Below are positions 5,331-5,596 of a stretch of 5,596 nt of DNA, piece after piece. Under the pieces are notes generated by a model. The model ran no database searches. It worked only from the letters and a program-made list of their open reading frames with translations, and was not told the DNA's origin. Source of the DNA: Planctomycetota bacterium (GTDB lineage: Bacteria > Planctomycetota > MHYJ01 > WSZJ01 > JACPWG01). The position numbers were made by a program, and so were the translations under genes. Each line of letters starts with the position of its first letter. The first letter of the stretch is position 1. Where the stretch lies: NCBI GenBank assembly GCA_016220045.1, contig JACRIP010000196.1, positions 1 through 5,596 on the forward strand, given 5' to 3'.

Positions 5331-5433
5331 TGTCCTGTCAACGTCGTTGCTTGGGATCGTTCGATTCGTGGCCCCTCGGGGCGCCTCACGAGGCGCCCCT
5401 ACGCCGACCGGAAGAATCGATGTTGACAGGACC
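5331..5433. mobile_element. MITE-like element with CTAG duplications
   Basis: GTCCTGTCAAC (5332-5342) and its exact reverse complement (5422-5432) bound a 103-bp segment too small to code for a transposase. The terminal repeats extend with mismatches to about 16 of 19 bases. CTAG flanks the segment on both sides (5327-5330 and 5434-5437), as a 4-bp target duplication would; the match is CCTAG if the right end is set one base earlier. The interior carries a 10-bp perfect stem (5378-5399). Such duplications and sizes fit a non-autonomous element mobilised by a DDE transposase; a family assignment needs the parent element. It abuts the stop codon of the cysteine-cluster gene. Confidence 0.6.
5378..5399. 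repeat. Hairpin inside the MITE-like element
   Basis: GGGGCGCCTC (5378-5387) and GAGGCGCCCC (5390-5399) are perfect inverted arms with only 2 bases between them. Transcribed from the cysteine-cluster gene, this would form a stable hairpin just after its stop and might protect or terminate the mRNA. No T-run follows on the plus strand. Confidence 0.7.
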
Positions 5434-5463
5434 CTAGCCGCACCCTCGTTCTCAGGACCTGGC

Positions 5464-5493
5464 CGTAGGGGCGCGTCGCGACGCGCCCCTACG
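5464..5493. repeat. 30-nt perfect palindrome, REP-like
   Basis: Bases 5464-5493 are fully self-complementary: CGTAGGGGCGCGTCG followed directly by its reverse complement. The right half shares the 12-mer GCGCCCCTACGC with the right side of the hairpin at 5393-5404. This suggests two members of one interspersed repeat family. It is non-coding and could act as an mRNA end structure for the upstream gene, or be a mobile REP-type repeat. Confidence 0.75.
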
Positions 5494-5537
5494 CGAACTG
5501 CGCAGCTACGGACATGCAGCCCGGGAGCAACCCCCGG

Positions 5538-5566
5538 TTGACTTTCGCCCGGCCCCGGACTATAGT
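5538..5566 (+). promoter_or_regulatory. Strong sigma70-type promoter pointing out of the window
   Basis: TTGACT (5538-5543) and TATAGT (5561-5566) are separated by exactly 17 bases; each differs from consensus at one position. Transcription should start near 5573. A small hairpin (CCGGG 5521-5525 with CCCGG 5533-5537) lies just before the -35. The transcript's gene or RNA begins at or beyond the window end; only about 20 bases of its leader are visible. Confidence 0.8.
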
Positions 5567-5596
5567 GGGGGCTTGCATTTCAGGGAGTTCGGGCCC

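Overview
The window is 5.6 kb of very GC-rich bacterial DNA (roughly 70% G+C by eye). It holds two divergently arranged gene blocks and a repeat-rich right end. GTG and ATG starts with strong Shine-Dalgarno sequences, and short intergenic hairpin repeats, fit a free-living high-GC bacterium. The atypical YkgJ-type cysteine protein and the CTTCGTG-type repeats resemble what I recall from Planctomycetota and related deep-branching phyla, but that placement is a weak inference.

Left block, minus strand, read from about 3545 down to 159. A good sigma70-type promoter (TTGACG, 18-bp spacer, TAGAAT) precedes a DUF62-family S-adenosylmethionine hydrolase. Its reading frame is cut by one in-frame TAG exactly between the N-terminal catalytic domain and the C-terminal barrel domain. 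A GGAGGG and a GTG sit at the stop as if to restart translation. The C-terminal piece ends in a 4-base ATGA overlap with larC, the CTP-dependent nickel-insertion enzyme of nickel-pincer nucleotide (NPN) cofactor synthesis. This LarC has a His-rich insert. After a 26-base gap comes an unrecognised membrane-anchored coiled-coil protein with its own good ribosome binding site. The three genes look like one operon. No larA, larB or larE is inside the window.

Right block, plus strand. A structured leader of about 100-140 bases precedes a small unrecognised protein (about 85 aa). RNase PH (rph) follows, 12 bases later and with a GGAGGAG ribosome binding site. Next comes a YkgJ-like cysteine-cluster protein with a Pro-Thr repeat at its N-terminus.

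Right end, 5331-5596. A 103-bp MITE-like element with terminal inverted repeats and CTAG duplications sits directly against the stop codon of the cysteine-cluster gene. A separate 30-nt perfect palindrome shares a 12-bp core with the element's internal hairpin. A near-consensus sigma70 promoter (TTGACT, 17 bp, TATAGT) then points out of the window. Left end, 1-158: a 12-bp inverted repeat and six copies of CTTCGTG, with no convincing gene.

The most notable signals are the domain-boundary split of the SAM hydrolase, its translational coupling to larC, an A8 slippery run in larC, and the small element at the end of the cysteine-cluster gene.
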